Source of the DNA: Bacillus sp. V3B
GTDB lineage: Bacteria > Bacillota > Bacilli > Bacillales > Cytobacillaceae
Reading direction: 5' to 3'
DNA: 64,000 nt
Assembly (NCBI RefSeq): GCF_024494465.1
Contig: NZ_JAETXM010000003.1
Coordinates: forward strand, 1-64,000
The notes under the pieces are model-generated. The model saw only the letters and a program-made list of their open reading frames with translations. It was not told the DNA's origin and did not search any database. This document shows, in pieces, positions 16,555 through 26,605 of the stretch. Made by a program: the position numbers and the translations under genes. How positions within the stretch are numbered: position 1 is the first letter of the stretch; every line of letters starts with the position of its first letter.

Positions 16555-17721
16555 ATGGAATATTCAGATCGATTAAAAAATTTACCCGTTCAATTTTTTT
16601 CAACGCTTGTGAATAAAGTAAACAAAGCGGTTGCTGAAGGGCGAGATATCATCAATTTAGGGCAAGGGAACCCTGATCATCCGACACCTCCCCATATTGT
16701 TAAAGCGTTGCAAACAGCAGCAGAAGACCCACAGACACATAAGTATTCTCTATTTCGTGGGCTTCCTGAGTTGAAAGAGGCAGCTGCTCAATTTTATGAA
16801 AAACAATACGGTGTCCAACTAGATCCTGAGACAGAAGTGGCAATTGTTTTTGGAACGAAAACAGGTCTTGTTGAATTGCCAATGTGTTTGTTAAATGAAG
16901 GTGAACTAATGTTACTGCCTGATCCAGGATATCCTGATTATTTATCGGGCACGGTGTTGGCCAATGTTGAATACGAGACCTTTCCACTTAAAGCAGATAA
17001 TCATTTCTTACCTGATTACAGTACTTTCTCGGATCGTCAAAAAGAAGCAGCGAAGTTAATGTATCTTAACTATCCAAACAACCCTACTGGAGCAACAGCA
17101 AATCGAGCTTTTTTTGAAGAAACTGTTGAGTTTGCGAAAAAGAACCAAATGACTATTTTACATGATTTTGCCTATGGTGCGATCGGCTTTGATGGTAAAA
17201 GACCACTTAGTTTTCTTGAGATAGAAGGAGCAAAGGATATCGGTGTAGAGATGTACACATTGTCGAAAACCTACAATATGGCAGGTTGGCGAGTTGGTTT
17301 TGCTGTTGGAAATGCAAAAATTATTGAAGCCATCAATCTAATCCAAGATCATTTATATTGTAGTTTGTTCCCTGCTGTGCAGAAAGCAGCTATTGCAGCG
17401 TTAACAGAGGATCAAAAATGTGTCGAAGAGCTTGTTGATCGATATGAAAAACGTCGAAATGTGTTTATTACGGCCTGTCGTAATATAGGATGGGATATTG
17501 AAGCACCAACAGGATCATTCTTCGCTTGGCTTCCTGTTCCAGAGGGTTTTACAAGTGAGGAATTTGCTGATTATTTACTAGATAAAGCGGATGTAGTCGT
17601 TGCAGCGGGTAAGGGCTTTGGTGAATATGGTGAAGGCTATATACGGATCGGTTTATTAATGGAGGAAGATCGTTTAGAAGAGGCTGTAAAACGAATTGAA
17701 AAGCTGAATCTTTTTAAGTAA
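16555..17721 (+). CDS. mtnE: PLP-dependent aminotransferase of methionine salvage
   Basis: A 388-residue class I/II aminotransferase. The PLP lysine is in TLSKTYNMAGWRVGF, with NYPNNPTGA and the C-terminal GEGYIRIGLL characteristic of the fold. With MtnU next door this matches the B. subtilis ykrU-ykrV pair, where MtnE converts 2-oxo-4-methylthiobutyrate to methionine. A GTG at 16546 is in frame, but AAGGTGG at 16544-16549 fits the ATG at 16555 with 5-nt spacing. The other mtn genes are not in the window. Confidence 0.85.
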   Translation: MEYSDRLKNLPVQFFSTLVNKVNKAVAEGRDIINLGQGNPDHPTPPHIVKALQTAAEDPQTHKYSLFRGLPELKEAAAQFYEKQYGVQLDPETEVAIVFGTKTGLVELPMCLLNEGELMLLPDPGYPDYLSGTVLANVEYETFPLKADNHFLPDYSTFSDRQKEAAKLMYLNYPNNPTGATANRAFFEETVEFAKKNQMTILHDFAYGAIGFDGKRPLSFLEIEGAKDIGVEMYTLSKTYNMAGWRVGFAVGNAKIIEAINLIQDHLYCSLFPAVQKAAIAALTEDQKCVEELVDRYEKRRNVFITACRNIGWDIEAPTGSFFAWLPVPEGFTSEEFADYLLDKADVVVAAGKGFGEYGEGYIRIGLLMEEDRLEEAVKRIEKLNLFK

Positions 17722-17810
17722 AGGTTTCGTTAATGACTATTGTTTAAAAATCGAAGTAAATAAAAGAGATACTTTTATGAAATATATGTTTTTATTAGAA
17801 TATAGAAAGT

Positions 17811-17858
17811 AAGGGACATTCGCTCATCATAGTAAGGATGAAGGAATGTCCCTTATTT
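17811..17858 (+). terminator. Terminator of mtnE
   Basis: A perfect 11-bp stem (17811-17821 with 17844-17854) with a T-rich tail. Confidence 0.8.
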
Positions 17859-17861
17859 AAT

Positions 17862-17992
17862 GGCTGTGTTAATAATAATTATTAATAAATATTCTTTGGT
17901 GTATGCCGGTATGCGTGTGACTCAGCATGAATCACTTAATGGGCATATATATCAAAGGACATTGAAGTATCAACAAGATAGTTGAACACACC
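17862..17992. repeat. MITE-like interspersed repeat, copy C
   Basis: Begins GGCTGTGTTAA and ends TTGAACACACC, an imperfect terminal inverted repeat. Inside are TTCTTTGGTGTA, GCATGAATCACTTAATGGGC and ATCAAAGGACATTGAAGTA, in the same order as in copies A and B. It adjoins the left edge of the partition-site array. Confidence 0.6.
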
Positions 17993-18006
17993 TAATAAAA
18001 AAGAGA

Positions 18007-18238
18007 AGTATACAAATATGCATACAAGTTTACAACTTAGTAACTATTGTTTACGTTTTATGTTTACGTGTATACAAAAACGTAAGCAATATACGTTTAT
18101 TTTGCAGACATGTAAACAAAATTGCAAACATACTGGTGTATCAACAAGTGTGCAACTTTGTTTACAATGTATACAACTTTGTTTGCAATGTTTACAAGTA
18201 AGTGTACATTAGGGTAAAGTTTGCCAAAATGTATACAT
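18007..18238 (+). repeat. Centromere-like (parC-type) iteron array
   Basis: About 230 bp contain more than a dozen degenerate copies of an 8-10-bp motif, consensus GTNTRCAA followed by CT or GT. Copies start at 18008, 18020, 18028, 18049, 18062, 18070, 18082, 18112, 18138, 18148, 18160, 18169, 18181, 18190, 18203 and 18231. Spacings alternate near 12 and 9 bp, giving a period of about 21 bp, two helical turns, so bound proteins would line up on one face. It lies directly upstream of a ParM-like gene and its RHH partner, where type II plasmid centromeres and their promoters are found. Confidence 0.7.
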
Positions 18239-18376
18239 TATTTCTAATATATTTCATTTAGATGGTTTATATTGAAATATATTCCTCATTATTATAATCT
18301 TAACTATACATACTAGATTCATAGTGTAGCTTCATGAGTGTCATTGATATATAGGAAAAGGAGAGGAAGTAGATTA

Positions 18377-19570
18377 ATGAGTAATAAAAGAGTTGCAGCT
18401 GTCGATGTAGGAAATGATTCTATTAAAGCTATTTTTGGAGAATTAGATTACGAGTTGAATATACCTAATATTATGGCAATAGACGTTGAGGACCGTCCGG
18501 TTATCGGAATTGAAGAACTTGATACAAAGAATCCATTGGACGGAATTCACATTAGAGTCCACTCCCCTGCCCTGAAAGATAATAATGCTATTTATCGTGT
18601 TGGGAATTTGGCCACTAAGAGTAATAGTGCGACAGAATTAGACCCAGGAAGTAGTAAATCAGAAGAAGATCAAACGCTAGTGATGCTTTTTACCACTTTG
18701 GCTTTAGACGCTGTAAGGGAACAAAATGCACCGATCTTCCGTAGATCTGGAAATATTATAGATGCTAAATATACACTAGGAACAGGTTTGCCATTACGTG
18801 AAGTAAAGGAAGGCAAAGATGCGGGCTATCGCTCTAAATTACTAGGATCCGTACACCAAGTTGAATTTTTAATTACTCCAAAGTACCAAGGATTAAAGAT
18901 AAATATAAAATTTGACGAAGTAAAGGTATATCCTGAAGGATTTGCTGCCTATATTAACCTAGTAATGGATAATAAATTAAATGTTATTAATAAGGATTTA
19001 ATTGATAAGAGCATCATTATCCAAGATATTGGAGGGTTATCTACCGATATCGCTGTTATTAAAAATCGAAATGTAGATGATGATAAAGCACAAGGGTTTA
19101 ACCTTGGTGTTTCTGAATCATTAGAAGCAATTAGAGAAGAGATCAGAAAAAAACATGGCGTTGAACTCGACAGTCGCAGAGATGTTGTTGAAATCCTAAC
19201 GAAAAAACATGATCGTAATCATATTATGGTCAAAGGGAGCCGAACAAGCGTCCATGATATTACAGACCGCATTTTACTAGACTTAGCGAAAAAACAATAC
19301 CGTTTATTGCGAAATACTTGGCAAAAAAATTCACAAACAGAAATTTGCTACTTTGTAGGTGGAGGAGCAAATGTATTAAAGGACTATCTTAAAACCTTAA
19401 ATAATGGTTTAGACGGTTACAATATTGATTTCTTTGAGGATGAAAAGGAAAGCATCTGGATGATGGCAAATGCTTATTATAAGCTCGTCACCGACTTTAT
19501 AAGAAAGCAGGAGAAGCAAAAGGTGGGCGAAGTGAAAAATGACGTGAAAAAGCCTATAAATGCTAAATAA
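18377..19570 (+). CDS. ParM/StbA-like actin-family DNA segregation protein
   Basis: A 397-residue actin-like ATPase of the plasmid ParM/Alp type. Residues 5-20 carry the phosphate-1 loop (AAVDVGNDSIKAIFG), the middle the phosphate-2 loop (IIQDIGGLSTDIAVI), and residues about 330-345 the adenosine motif CYFVGGGANVLKDYL. Such proteins polymerise on ATP and push DNA apart when capped by a ParR-centromere complex. The start is the ATG at 18377 with GAGGAAG 7 nt upstream; the frame itself opens at 18338. The ParR-like gene follows after 11 bp. MreB-type cell-shape actins have different neighbours and lack this pairing. Confidence 0.82.
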   Translation: MSNKRVAAVDVGNDSIKAIFGELDYELNIPNIMAIDVEDRPVIGIEELDTKNPLDGIHIRVHSPALKDNNAIYRVGNLATKSNSATELDPGSSKSEEDQTLVMLFTTLALDAVREQNAPIFRRSGNIIDAKYTLGTGLPLREVKEGKDAGYRSKLLGSVHQVEFLITPKYQGLKINIKFDEVKVYPEGFAAYINLVMDNKLNVINKDLIDKSIIIQDIGGLSTDIAVIKNRNVDDDKAQGFNLGVSESLEAIREEIRKKHGVELDSRRDVVEILTKKHDRNHIMVKGSRTSVHDITDRILLDLAKKQYRLLRNTWQKNSQTEICYFVGGGANVLKDYLKTLNNGLDGYNIDFFEDEKESIWMMANAYYKLVTDFIRKQEKQKVGEVKNDVKKPINAK

Positions 19571-19581
19571 AAGGTGATGTT

Positions 19582-20229
19582 ATGAAAAAGTCTTCAGCAA
19601 ATGAAGTTACGAGGGGACAAACGATTTCCTTTCGTATTCCATCTGATACTCCAGATCATATATTAAAACAACTACAAAGATTAAAGGAATCGGAGCGAAG
19701 AAATTTTTCGAGTAAAATAGCAGAATTTGTTGTAGAGGGTGTTAGGAATACGTATGTGAGTGAGCGTGAGATGATTACGATTCCTCTTCCTAAAAAAATA
19801 AGTAAAGCGCAACGTGATTGGTTGAAACATGAGCATTCAGAGGCTTTGTTAGGCAGTATTTTCTTTCAACTCATTGCAGATCCGCTACGTGCTACCTCGT
19901 TGATGGCATCTCTTAACAGCAATGCACTCGATATTGACGAGGCGTTATACCTCCAAGAAGAAGAAGTGTTATCTACAGGGAAAGAGCGTAGGAATGAAAA
20001 CTTTAGTCAAAATGACAATCAAGAAGAAATAGAGGAGTCTGTATCCGTATCTAATGCCTCATTAGACAGCTTTGATGCCCCGTTAGATAGCTTTGAAGAT
20101 GATTTAAATGCTTTCGATTGGGAAAGTGTCAAAGAGCAGAATAAGGATATAGAAGAGGGTGAAGTTGCCGAGGAGGTCGTCGATGTTGATGACCTTCTGG
20201 GTGGTTTCCTTTCGAGTATGAATAAGTGA
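19582..20229 (+). CDS. ParR-like ribbon-helix-helix DNA-binding partner
   Basis: A 215-residue protein. Residues about 13-53 (TISFRIPSDTPDHILKQLQR and the following helix) look like a ribbon-helix-helix domain, the DNA-binding fold of ParR. After a basic middle region the last 85 residues are strongly acidic, with a repeated LDSFDAPLDSFEDDL segment. The end, VDDLLGGFLSSM, could be the short amphipathic helix that ParR uses to dock on a ParM filament. AAAGGTG precedes the ATG and the gene is in one operon with the actin. Function is inferred from fold, order and the upstream repeats. Confidence 0.7.
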   Translation: MKKSSANEVTRGQTISFRIPSDTPDHILKQLQRLKESERRNFSSKIAEFVVEGVRNTYVSEREMITIPLPKKISKAQRDWLKHEHSEALLGSIFFQLIADPLRATSLMASLNSNALDIDEALYLQEEEVLSTGKERRNENFSQNDNQEEIEESVSVSNASLDSFDAPLDSFEDDLNAFDWESVKEQNKDIEEGEVAEEVVDVDDLLGGFLSSMNK

Positions 20230-20235
20230 TAGAAG

Positions 20236-20282
20236 GAACAGGCCTCACGGTGCATAAGAGCATCGTAGGGCCTGTTCTTTTA
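20236..20282 (+). terminator. Terminator of the partition operon
   Basis: A 9-bp stem (20236-20244 with 20269-20277) and a T-rich tail, right after the ParR-like gene. Confidence 0.8.
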
Positions 20283-20300
20283 TAAATACAAGTAAAAAAC

Positions 20301-20348
20301 AAAGGGAAGGTCTATCAGCGCATAGGAGCGAAGATAGACCTTCCCTTT
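20301..20348. terminator. Second strong hairpin after the partition operon
   Basis: A perfect 16-bp stem (20301-20316 with 20333-20348). An A run on its left side would make it a terminator for minus-strand transcripts from gdhA. Confidence 0.65.
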
Positions 20349-20445
20349 TAACTCTATGGTGAGGCTGTCCTGTCAGACACCTGATTAGAGTTTATCGTAT
20401 AAGTATCTAGAAGGATGGCTAAGGCCACCCTTCGATTTTCTTTAT

Positions 20446-22091
<1,646 letters not shown>

Positions 22092-22997
22092 TTGGAACTT
22101 AGGCAAATTTATTATTTTATTGAAGTAGCTAAACGAGAACATGTGACAGAGGCTGCCGTCCATTTACATGTAGCCCAATCAGCTGTAAGTCGACAAATAT
22201 TTAATTTAGAGGCTGAACTAGGTGTGGATTTATTTATTCGAGAGGGACGAAATGTAAAGTTAACTCCAATTGGGAGGATGTTTCTTGAACATCTGGAACA
22301 GGCAGTTACTATTATAGAAAATGCACAACGCGAAATTACAGAGTATTTAGATCCAGGTCAAGGAACGATTCGGATTGGGTTCCCGAGTAGCTTGGCTACT
22401 CATACGATGCCAACGGCTATTTCCATTTTTCGTGAACGTTACCCTCGTGTTAAATTTCAATTAAAGCAGGGAGCGTACTATAATTTAATTGATGGAGTGG
22501 CCAAGGGTGAAATTGATATGGCGCTACTTGGACCTGTGCCTATGAACGAAAAAAAGGTAAAGGGAAGTATCTTTTTTAAAGAAAATCTTGTCGCCTTACT
22601 TCCAAGCAATCATCCATTTGCTGGTAAAGCTACATTGACATTGGATCAATTACGAGATGAATCATTTATTCTTTTTCCAGAGGGGTTTATTTTACGAGAA
22701 ATCATTGTAAATGCTTGTGGACAGCTTGGCTTCAAACCAGAGGTATCGTTCGAGGGTGAAGATATTGATGCGATAAAAGGGCTTGTTTCTGCGGGACTTG
22801 GTGTGACAATTATTCCTGAGATTACTATTATTGATAGTTTGCCACGGTCAACTGTAAAAATTCCTATTATTGAACCGAATGTTACTCGTACAGTTGGTGT
22901 CATTATTCCAAGGGATCGTCAACTTCTTCCAACACAAAATCTTTTTTATCTTTTTTTGATGGACTTTTTTACACGTATGGATCAATTTCAGCAATAA
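22092..22997 (+). CDS. LysR-family regulator, GltC-like
   Basis: A 301-residue LysR regulator closely resembling GltC, the activator of glutamate synthase in B. subtilis. Shared segments include LHVAQSAVSRQIFNLEAELG, LTPIGRMFLEH, EYLDPGQGTIRIGFPSS and IDMALLGPVP. The start is TTG at 22092 behind AAAGGAGTGGGG. It is divergent from gdhA rather than gltA, so it may control glutamate dehydrogenase according to 2-oxoglutarate and glutamate levels. Confidence 0.88.
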   Translation: MELRQIYYFIEVAKREHVTEAAVHLHVAQSAVSRQIFNLEAELGVDLFIREGRNVKLTPIGRMFLEHLEQAVTIIENAQREITEYLDPGQGTIRIGFPSSLATHTMPTAISIFRERYPRVKFQLKQGAYYNLIDGVAKGEIDMALLGPVPMNEKKVKGSIFFKENLVALLPSNHPFAGKATLTLDQLRDESFILFPEGFILREIIVNACGQLGFKPEVSFEGEDIDAIKGLVSAGLGVTIIPEITIIDSLPRSTVKIPIIEPNVTRTVGVIIPRDRQLLPTQNLFYLFLMDFFTRMDQFQQ

Positions 22998-23019
22998 TTA
23001 TAGATTGCACTAAAAGATA

Positions 23020-23123
23020 GGGTTTGTTGATAAATGGCCTTCGGTGTACACGTTCATTAAGTGATTCAATGGAAGTATACACCGAAGGCCATTAGAGTAC
23101 CGGTACTACTGTTTAACAAAGCC
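23020..23123. repeat. MITE-like interspersed repeat, copy B
   Basis: The best-preserved copy. GGGTTTGTTGA at the left matches the inverse of GTTTAACAAAGCC at the right. Inside, AATGGCCTTCGGTGTACA pairs with TATACACCGAAGGCCATT. The whole is about 104 bp and largely palindromic, lying between the LysR gene and ecfT. Confidence 0.7.
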
Positions 23124-23170
23124 AAAAGATAAAAAATAGGGGATACATAACACATTATTTTATAGATATG

Positions 23171-23980
23171 TTAATGTAATCCCCCTTCTGATCTGAGAAA
23201 AGTTAAACCAATTGTTAATACGAACATCAATAACAAACAGACTGTATCCCGTTTTTGCCATTGTAATTGACGAAACGTGGATCTTTTTTCTCCTGATTGG
23301 TATCCTCTTATTTCCATCACATTAGCTAATTCCTCTGCTCGGTTTAATGAACTAACAAATAGAGGGAGAAATACAGGGATTAATGTCTTCATTTGTTTAA
23401 ATAGAGAGCCTTCACCAAACTGTGTACCTCTCGCTCGTTGTGCATCCATCACTTTTTGTGTTTCATCCAGTAAGTTTGGGATAAAACGTAAGGAAATGGA
23501 GAGCATTAATGAAAATTCATCAACAGGAACTTTTAAAGAACGTAATGGACGCAATAGTGAATTAATGCCATCTGTTAGATCAATTGGTTTTGTTGTTAAA
23601 GTGACAACAGTAGATATGAAAATAATCATGACAAAACGGCAAAAGATATAAACACCATTTGTTAATCCAAACTGTGATATTGTAATCGGTCCCCAATTAA
23701 CATAAATGGTTCCACCAGATGTAAATAATACTTGTAAAAAAACGGTGAATAAAATGAGCCAGATTAATGGCTTCACACCGCGTATATATGTACGAAAACT
23801 CACACGGGATAAATACATAACAAATAAGGTAAATATCCAGAGCAACATATAGGTTTTCCAGTTATTAGCTATAAATAAGACAAAAATAAAATAAATACAG
23901 GAGAGTAGCTTTGACCTTGGATCAAGACGGTGAATCCAAGAGTCACCAGGGAAATAGCGACCTAAAATCAGCTTATTCAT
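23171..23980 (-). CDS. ecfT: ECF transporter transmembrane protein EcfT
   Basis: A 269-residue membrane scaffold of an energy-coupling-factor importer. The N terminus GRYFPGDSWIHRLDPRSKLL is the EcfT signature, several hydrophobic helices follow, and the coupling helix region contains MDAQRARGTQF and EIRGYQSG (two Ala/Arg-Gly motifs that contact the ATPases). It is the last gene of the fmnB-dmkA-ecfA1-ecfA2-ecfT operon, overlapping ecfA2 by 4 bp. In the Listeria EET locus the ECF genes supply flavin export or transport. The usual ribosomal-protein copy of ecfAAT would be elsewhere. Confidence 0.9.
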   Translation of the reverse strand: MNKLILGRYFPGDSWIHRLDPRSKLLSCIYFIFVLFIANNWKTYMLLWIFTLFVMYLSRVSFRTYIRGVKPLIWLILFTVFLQVLFTSGGTIYVNWGPITISQFGLTNGVYIFCRFVMIIFISTVVTLTTKPIDLTDGINSLLRPLRSLKVPVDEFSLMLSISLRFIPNLLDETQKVMDAQRARGTQFGEGSLFKQMKTLIPVFLPLFVSSLNRAEELANVMEIRGYQSGEKRSTFRQLQWQKRDTVCLLLMFVLTIGLTFLRSEGGLH

Positions 23981-24834
23981 ACAAGTCCCACCTCAATTAA
24001 GGCATCGGCCAACTCATCAAGAGTTAAGCAGACCTTGGGCAATTTAATTCCTGATTGCTGCTCGAAATTTAACTGAAATCGACGTGCATCAGGTACATCA
24101 AGGTGCCATTTTTCTAATTGTTCATGATCAGCGAAAACGTGTTTGACCTCGTCATGTAAGACAACACGTCCTTTTTCCATGACGATCACATTTTCTGCAT
24201 ATGTGACAACATCCTCCATATCATGTGTAACTAATACCGTCGTCATTTCTCGTTCACGATGCCAGGATGAGATTAAGTTCAGAATATCTTTTTTTCCAGT
24301 CGGGTCAAGTCCTGCCCCAGGTTCATCTAAGACAAGAATATCTGGTTTCATAGCTAGAATTCCTGCAATGGCAACCCGCCTTTTTTGACCACCGGATAAG
24401 GAGAAAGGTGATTTTGATGAAATATCTGGTGGTAAACCTACTTGTTCTAATACTTCCTTTGCTATCTCTTTTGCTTCTTCTGCGGGTACACCAAAATTAA
24501 TTGGACCAAAGCATATATCCTTTTCAACCGTTTCAGCAAATAGTTGTGATTCTGGGAACTGAAAAACCATTCCAACACGTTTTCGAATTGAATTTAATAC
24601 TTGCTTACTTTTTTTAGGTGTAAGAACAAGGTCACCAATACTAACTTGTCCTTGAGTTGGAATAAGAAGGCCATTCATGGCTTTTAATAAACTAGATTTT
24701 CCAGCACCAGTGTAACCAACTACAGCCGTAAAAGACCCAGATCGAATGGCAATGTCAACAGATTGAAGCACTAAGGGGCTTCGAATGGGTCCTAATTGAT
24801 AATCTGCTGAAACATTTTCAAATTTCACTTCCAT
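23977..24834 (-). CDS. ecfA2: ECF transporter ATPase EcfA2
   Basis: A 285-residue ECF-type ABC ATPase. It has Walker A GYTGAGKSS, Q-loop VFQFPESQLFAETVEKDI (the ECF-specific long loop), signature LSGGQKRR, Walker B ILVLDEPGAGLD and switch His in VTHDMEDV. It overlaps ecfA1 by 10 bp and ecfT by 4 bp, so the three products are made together, as expected for the heterodimeric ATPase plus EcfT. Confidence 0.9.
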   Translation of the reverse strand: MEVKFENVSADYQLGPIRSPLVLQSVDIAIRSGSFTAVVGYTGAGKSSLLKAMNGLLIPTQGQVSIGDLVLTPKKSKQVLNSIRKRVGMVFQFPESQLFAETVEKDICFGPINFGVPAEEAKEIAKEVLEQVGLPPDISSKSPFSLSGGQKRRVAIAGILAMKPDILVLDEPGAGLDPTGKKDILNLISSWHREREMTTVLVTHDMEDVVTYAENVIVMEKGRVVLHDEVKHVFADHEQLEKWHLDVPDARRFQLNFEQQSGIKLPKVCLTLDELADALIEVGLV

Positions 24835-25637
24835 AACCAGCCTACCATTTCTTCTTCTGTCATGTATTCTTTTGGAACTTCACGGTTGCGTTTCATAAGT
24901 ATTCGTCTTAACTGTTCAGTAAAAGAGGGCGTTAATTCTGGCTCAACCATAAAAACGTCTTTAGGAGAACCACTATTTACAATTTGGCCAGCTTTCATCA
25001 GTAAGAGGCGATCCGCTGCGGCAGCTTCATTCATATCATGTGTAATAGAAATAATGGTAATCTCTTTCGTATTGTTCAACTGTTGCAACGTTGTGAGGAG
25101 TTCGCGACGACTCATGGGATCGAGCATGACAAAGGCTTCATCTAAGACTAATACATCTGGTTTTAATGCAAGAACACCTGCGATGGCCACACGCTGCTTT
25201 TGACCACCTGATAAACGAGAAGGGTCATGCGAACGGAATGCCGACAAACCAACCACTTCAAGTGCTTGATCGATTCTTACCTTCATTTCATCGTAGGGCA
25301 TATTCAAATTTTCTAAACTAAAAGCTACATCATCCTGAACGGTTGTTCCAATAAATTGGTTATCAGGGTTTTGAAACACCATACCAATACGACGCCTTAA
25401 GTCCCATTTTGATTCATCGTTCAACTCTTGCCCAGCTATAGAGATACGTCCACTTTGAGGCACTAACAAGCCTACTAAAGTTTTCGCTAAAGTAGATTTT
25501 CCAGAGCCGTTATTTCCGACAACTGCCACCCATTCACCTTTTTCAATCGTAAATGAAACGTCAGACAATGTTTCTGTTTCCAACCGTTTATCATATCGAA
25601 ATGTAAGGTTTTCCACTTCAATAATAGGTGTTGGCAT
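24825..25637 (-). CDS. ecfA1: ECF transporter ATPase EcfA1
   Basis: A 270-residue ECF ABC ATPase with Walker A GNNGSGKST, the Q-loop VFQNPDNQFIGTTVQDDVAF typical of EcfA1, signature LSGGQKQR, Walker B VLVLDEAFVMLD and switch ITHDM. The Asp/Glu pair after Walker B is DE as expected; FVMLD replaces the usual TSMLD. It follows dmkA by 13 bp. Confidence 0.9.
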   Translation of the reverse strand: MPTPIIEVENLTFRYDKRLETETLSDVSFTIEKGEWVAVVGNNGSGKSTLAKTLVGLLVPQSGRISIAGQELNDESKWDLRRRIGMVFQNPDNQFIGTTVQDDVAFSLENLNMPYDEMKVRIDQALEVVGLSAFRSHDPSRLSGGQKQRVAIAGVLALKPDVLVLDEAFVMLDPMSRRELLTTLQQLNNTKEITIISITHDMNEAAAADRLLLMKAGQIVNSGSPKDVFMVEPELTPSFTEQLRRILMKRNREVPKEYMTEEEMVGWLWK

Positions 25638-25650
25638 GTACGGTTCCTCC

Positions 25651-26589
25651 TTAAATAATGAATGATATCACCATCATGGTGATAATCGATCCATTCACTA
25701 GGATTAAATTCTTTATCGCAAGAGGGAAGGTTTCTGACTTCACTTGTTTTTGATTAAAGAGAGAAATATGTTTATATACGGGTAAAATAATGAGTAATGA
25801 AAGTAACATGATGGTTGGGAATATATCAAATAATATAGCTGTTAAAATGGCAACGAATGTAGCTACATAAAGTACGTTATACAAGATAACGGCGCGCTTT
25901 TTCCCTATATAGTAGGGTAATGTATACCTGTTATTGATAATATCGTCTTTTAGATCACATATATTATTCGATAACATAATATTTGCAATTGTAAATACAC
26001 ATGGTAATGAAACCCAACTAATTTCAGTTAATAATAAGAGATCCACTTGTAAACTCATTGTGCTTCCATTCACAAGTAGGTTTGCAATTCCTTGGTCATA
26101 TGCATTGACGTACACAACTAGGAACAATATCCCAAATCCCATTGTTACACCAGAAAATACTTCGCCAAGTGGGATACGGGAGATAGGGACCGGACCGTAC
26201 GTATAAAATATACCGATAATAAAGCAAAGGATTCCAATGAAAAGAACTAATAGATCAGTGCGTAAGACAAGCCAAATCCCTAATAGGATAGCTATGAGCA
26301 ACATTGTAATGATGGTGAGCTTTGCTAAATTCACGGGAATATTGGCTTGGCCAATGATGTTCTCTCTTTTTCGATATTCATCTGTTGTTGCTTTTTGATA
26401 ATCCATATAATTATTGATCGCGGTTGTAGTTAAATCAAAAATAAGCATGGATGCAAAAAATATTAGTGTATTAATAGGGTTAAATATATCAAAGCGATAA
26501 ATAACAAATAGTAGTCCAACTAAAAACGGGAATAAACTAGCCACTTTTGTTTGAATTTCAACGAATTTTAAAAATGTGCGTAATGACAT
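25651..26589 (-). CDS. dmkA: UbiA/MenA-type prenyltransferase, DmkA-like
   Basis: A 312-residue integral membrane prenyltransferase with about eight helices. The first prenyl-diphosphate motif is NNYMDYQKATTDEYRKREN and the second NNICDLKDDIINNRY. In Listeria monocytogenes the homologue DmkA makes a demethylmenaquinone pool used by Ndh2 for extracellular electron transfer, separate from MenA. The position between ecfA1 and the flavin transferase gene supports that role over ordinary menaquinone synthesis. GGAGG precedes the ATG. Confidence 0.85.
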   Translation of the reverse strand: MSLRTFLKFVEIQTKVASLFPFLVGLLFVIYRFDIFNPINTLIFFASMLIFDLTTTAINNYMDYQKATTDEYRKRENIIGQANIPVNLAKLTIITMLLIAILLGIWLVLRTDLLVLFIGILCFIIGIFYTYGPVPISRIPLGEVFSGVTMGFGILFLVVYVNAYDQGIANLLVNGSTMSLQVDLLLLTEISWVSLPCVFTIANIMLSNNICDLKDDIINNRYTLPYYIGKKRAVILYNVLYVATFVAILTAILFDIFPTIMLLSLLIILPVYKHISLFNQKQVKSETFPLAIKNLILVNGSIITMMVISFII

Positions 26590-26605
26590 AAAACTTCCTC
26601 CCCTT

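Noticed and set aside
17982-18212. Open frame of 76 codons upstream of the actin gene
   Set aside because: It is the translation of the repeated GTNTRCAA array, giving a Cys/Gln/Leu repeat; no Shine-Dalgarno sequence.
18007-18238. CRISPR array
   Set aside because: Repeat units are only 8-10 bp with 9-12-bp spacing and degenerate; no spacer structure or cas genes.
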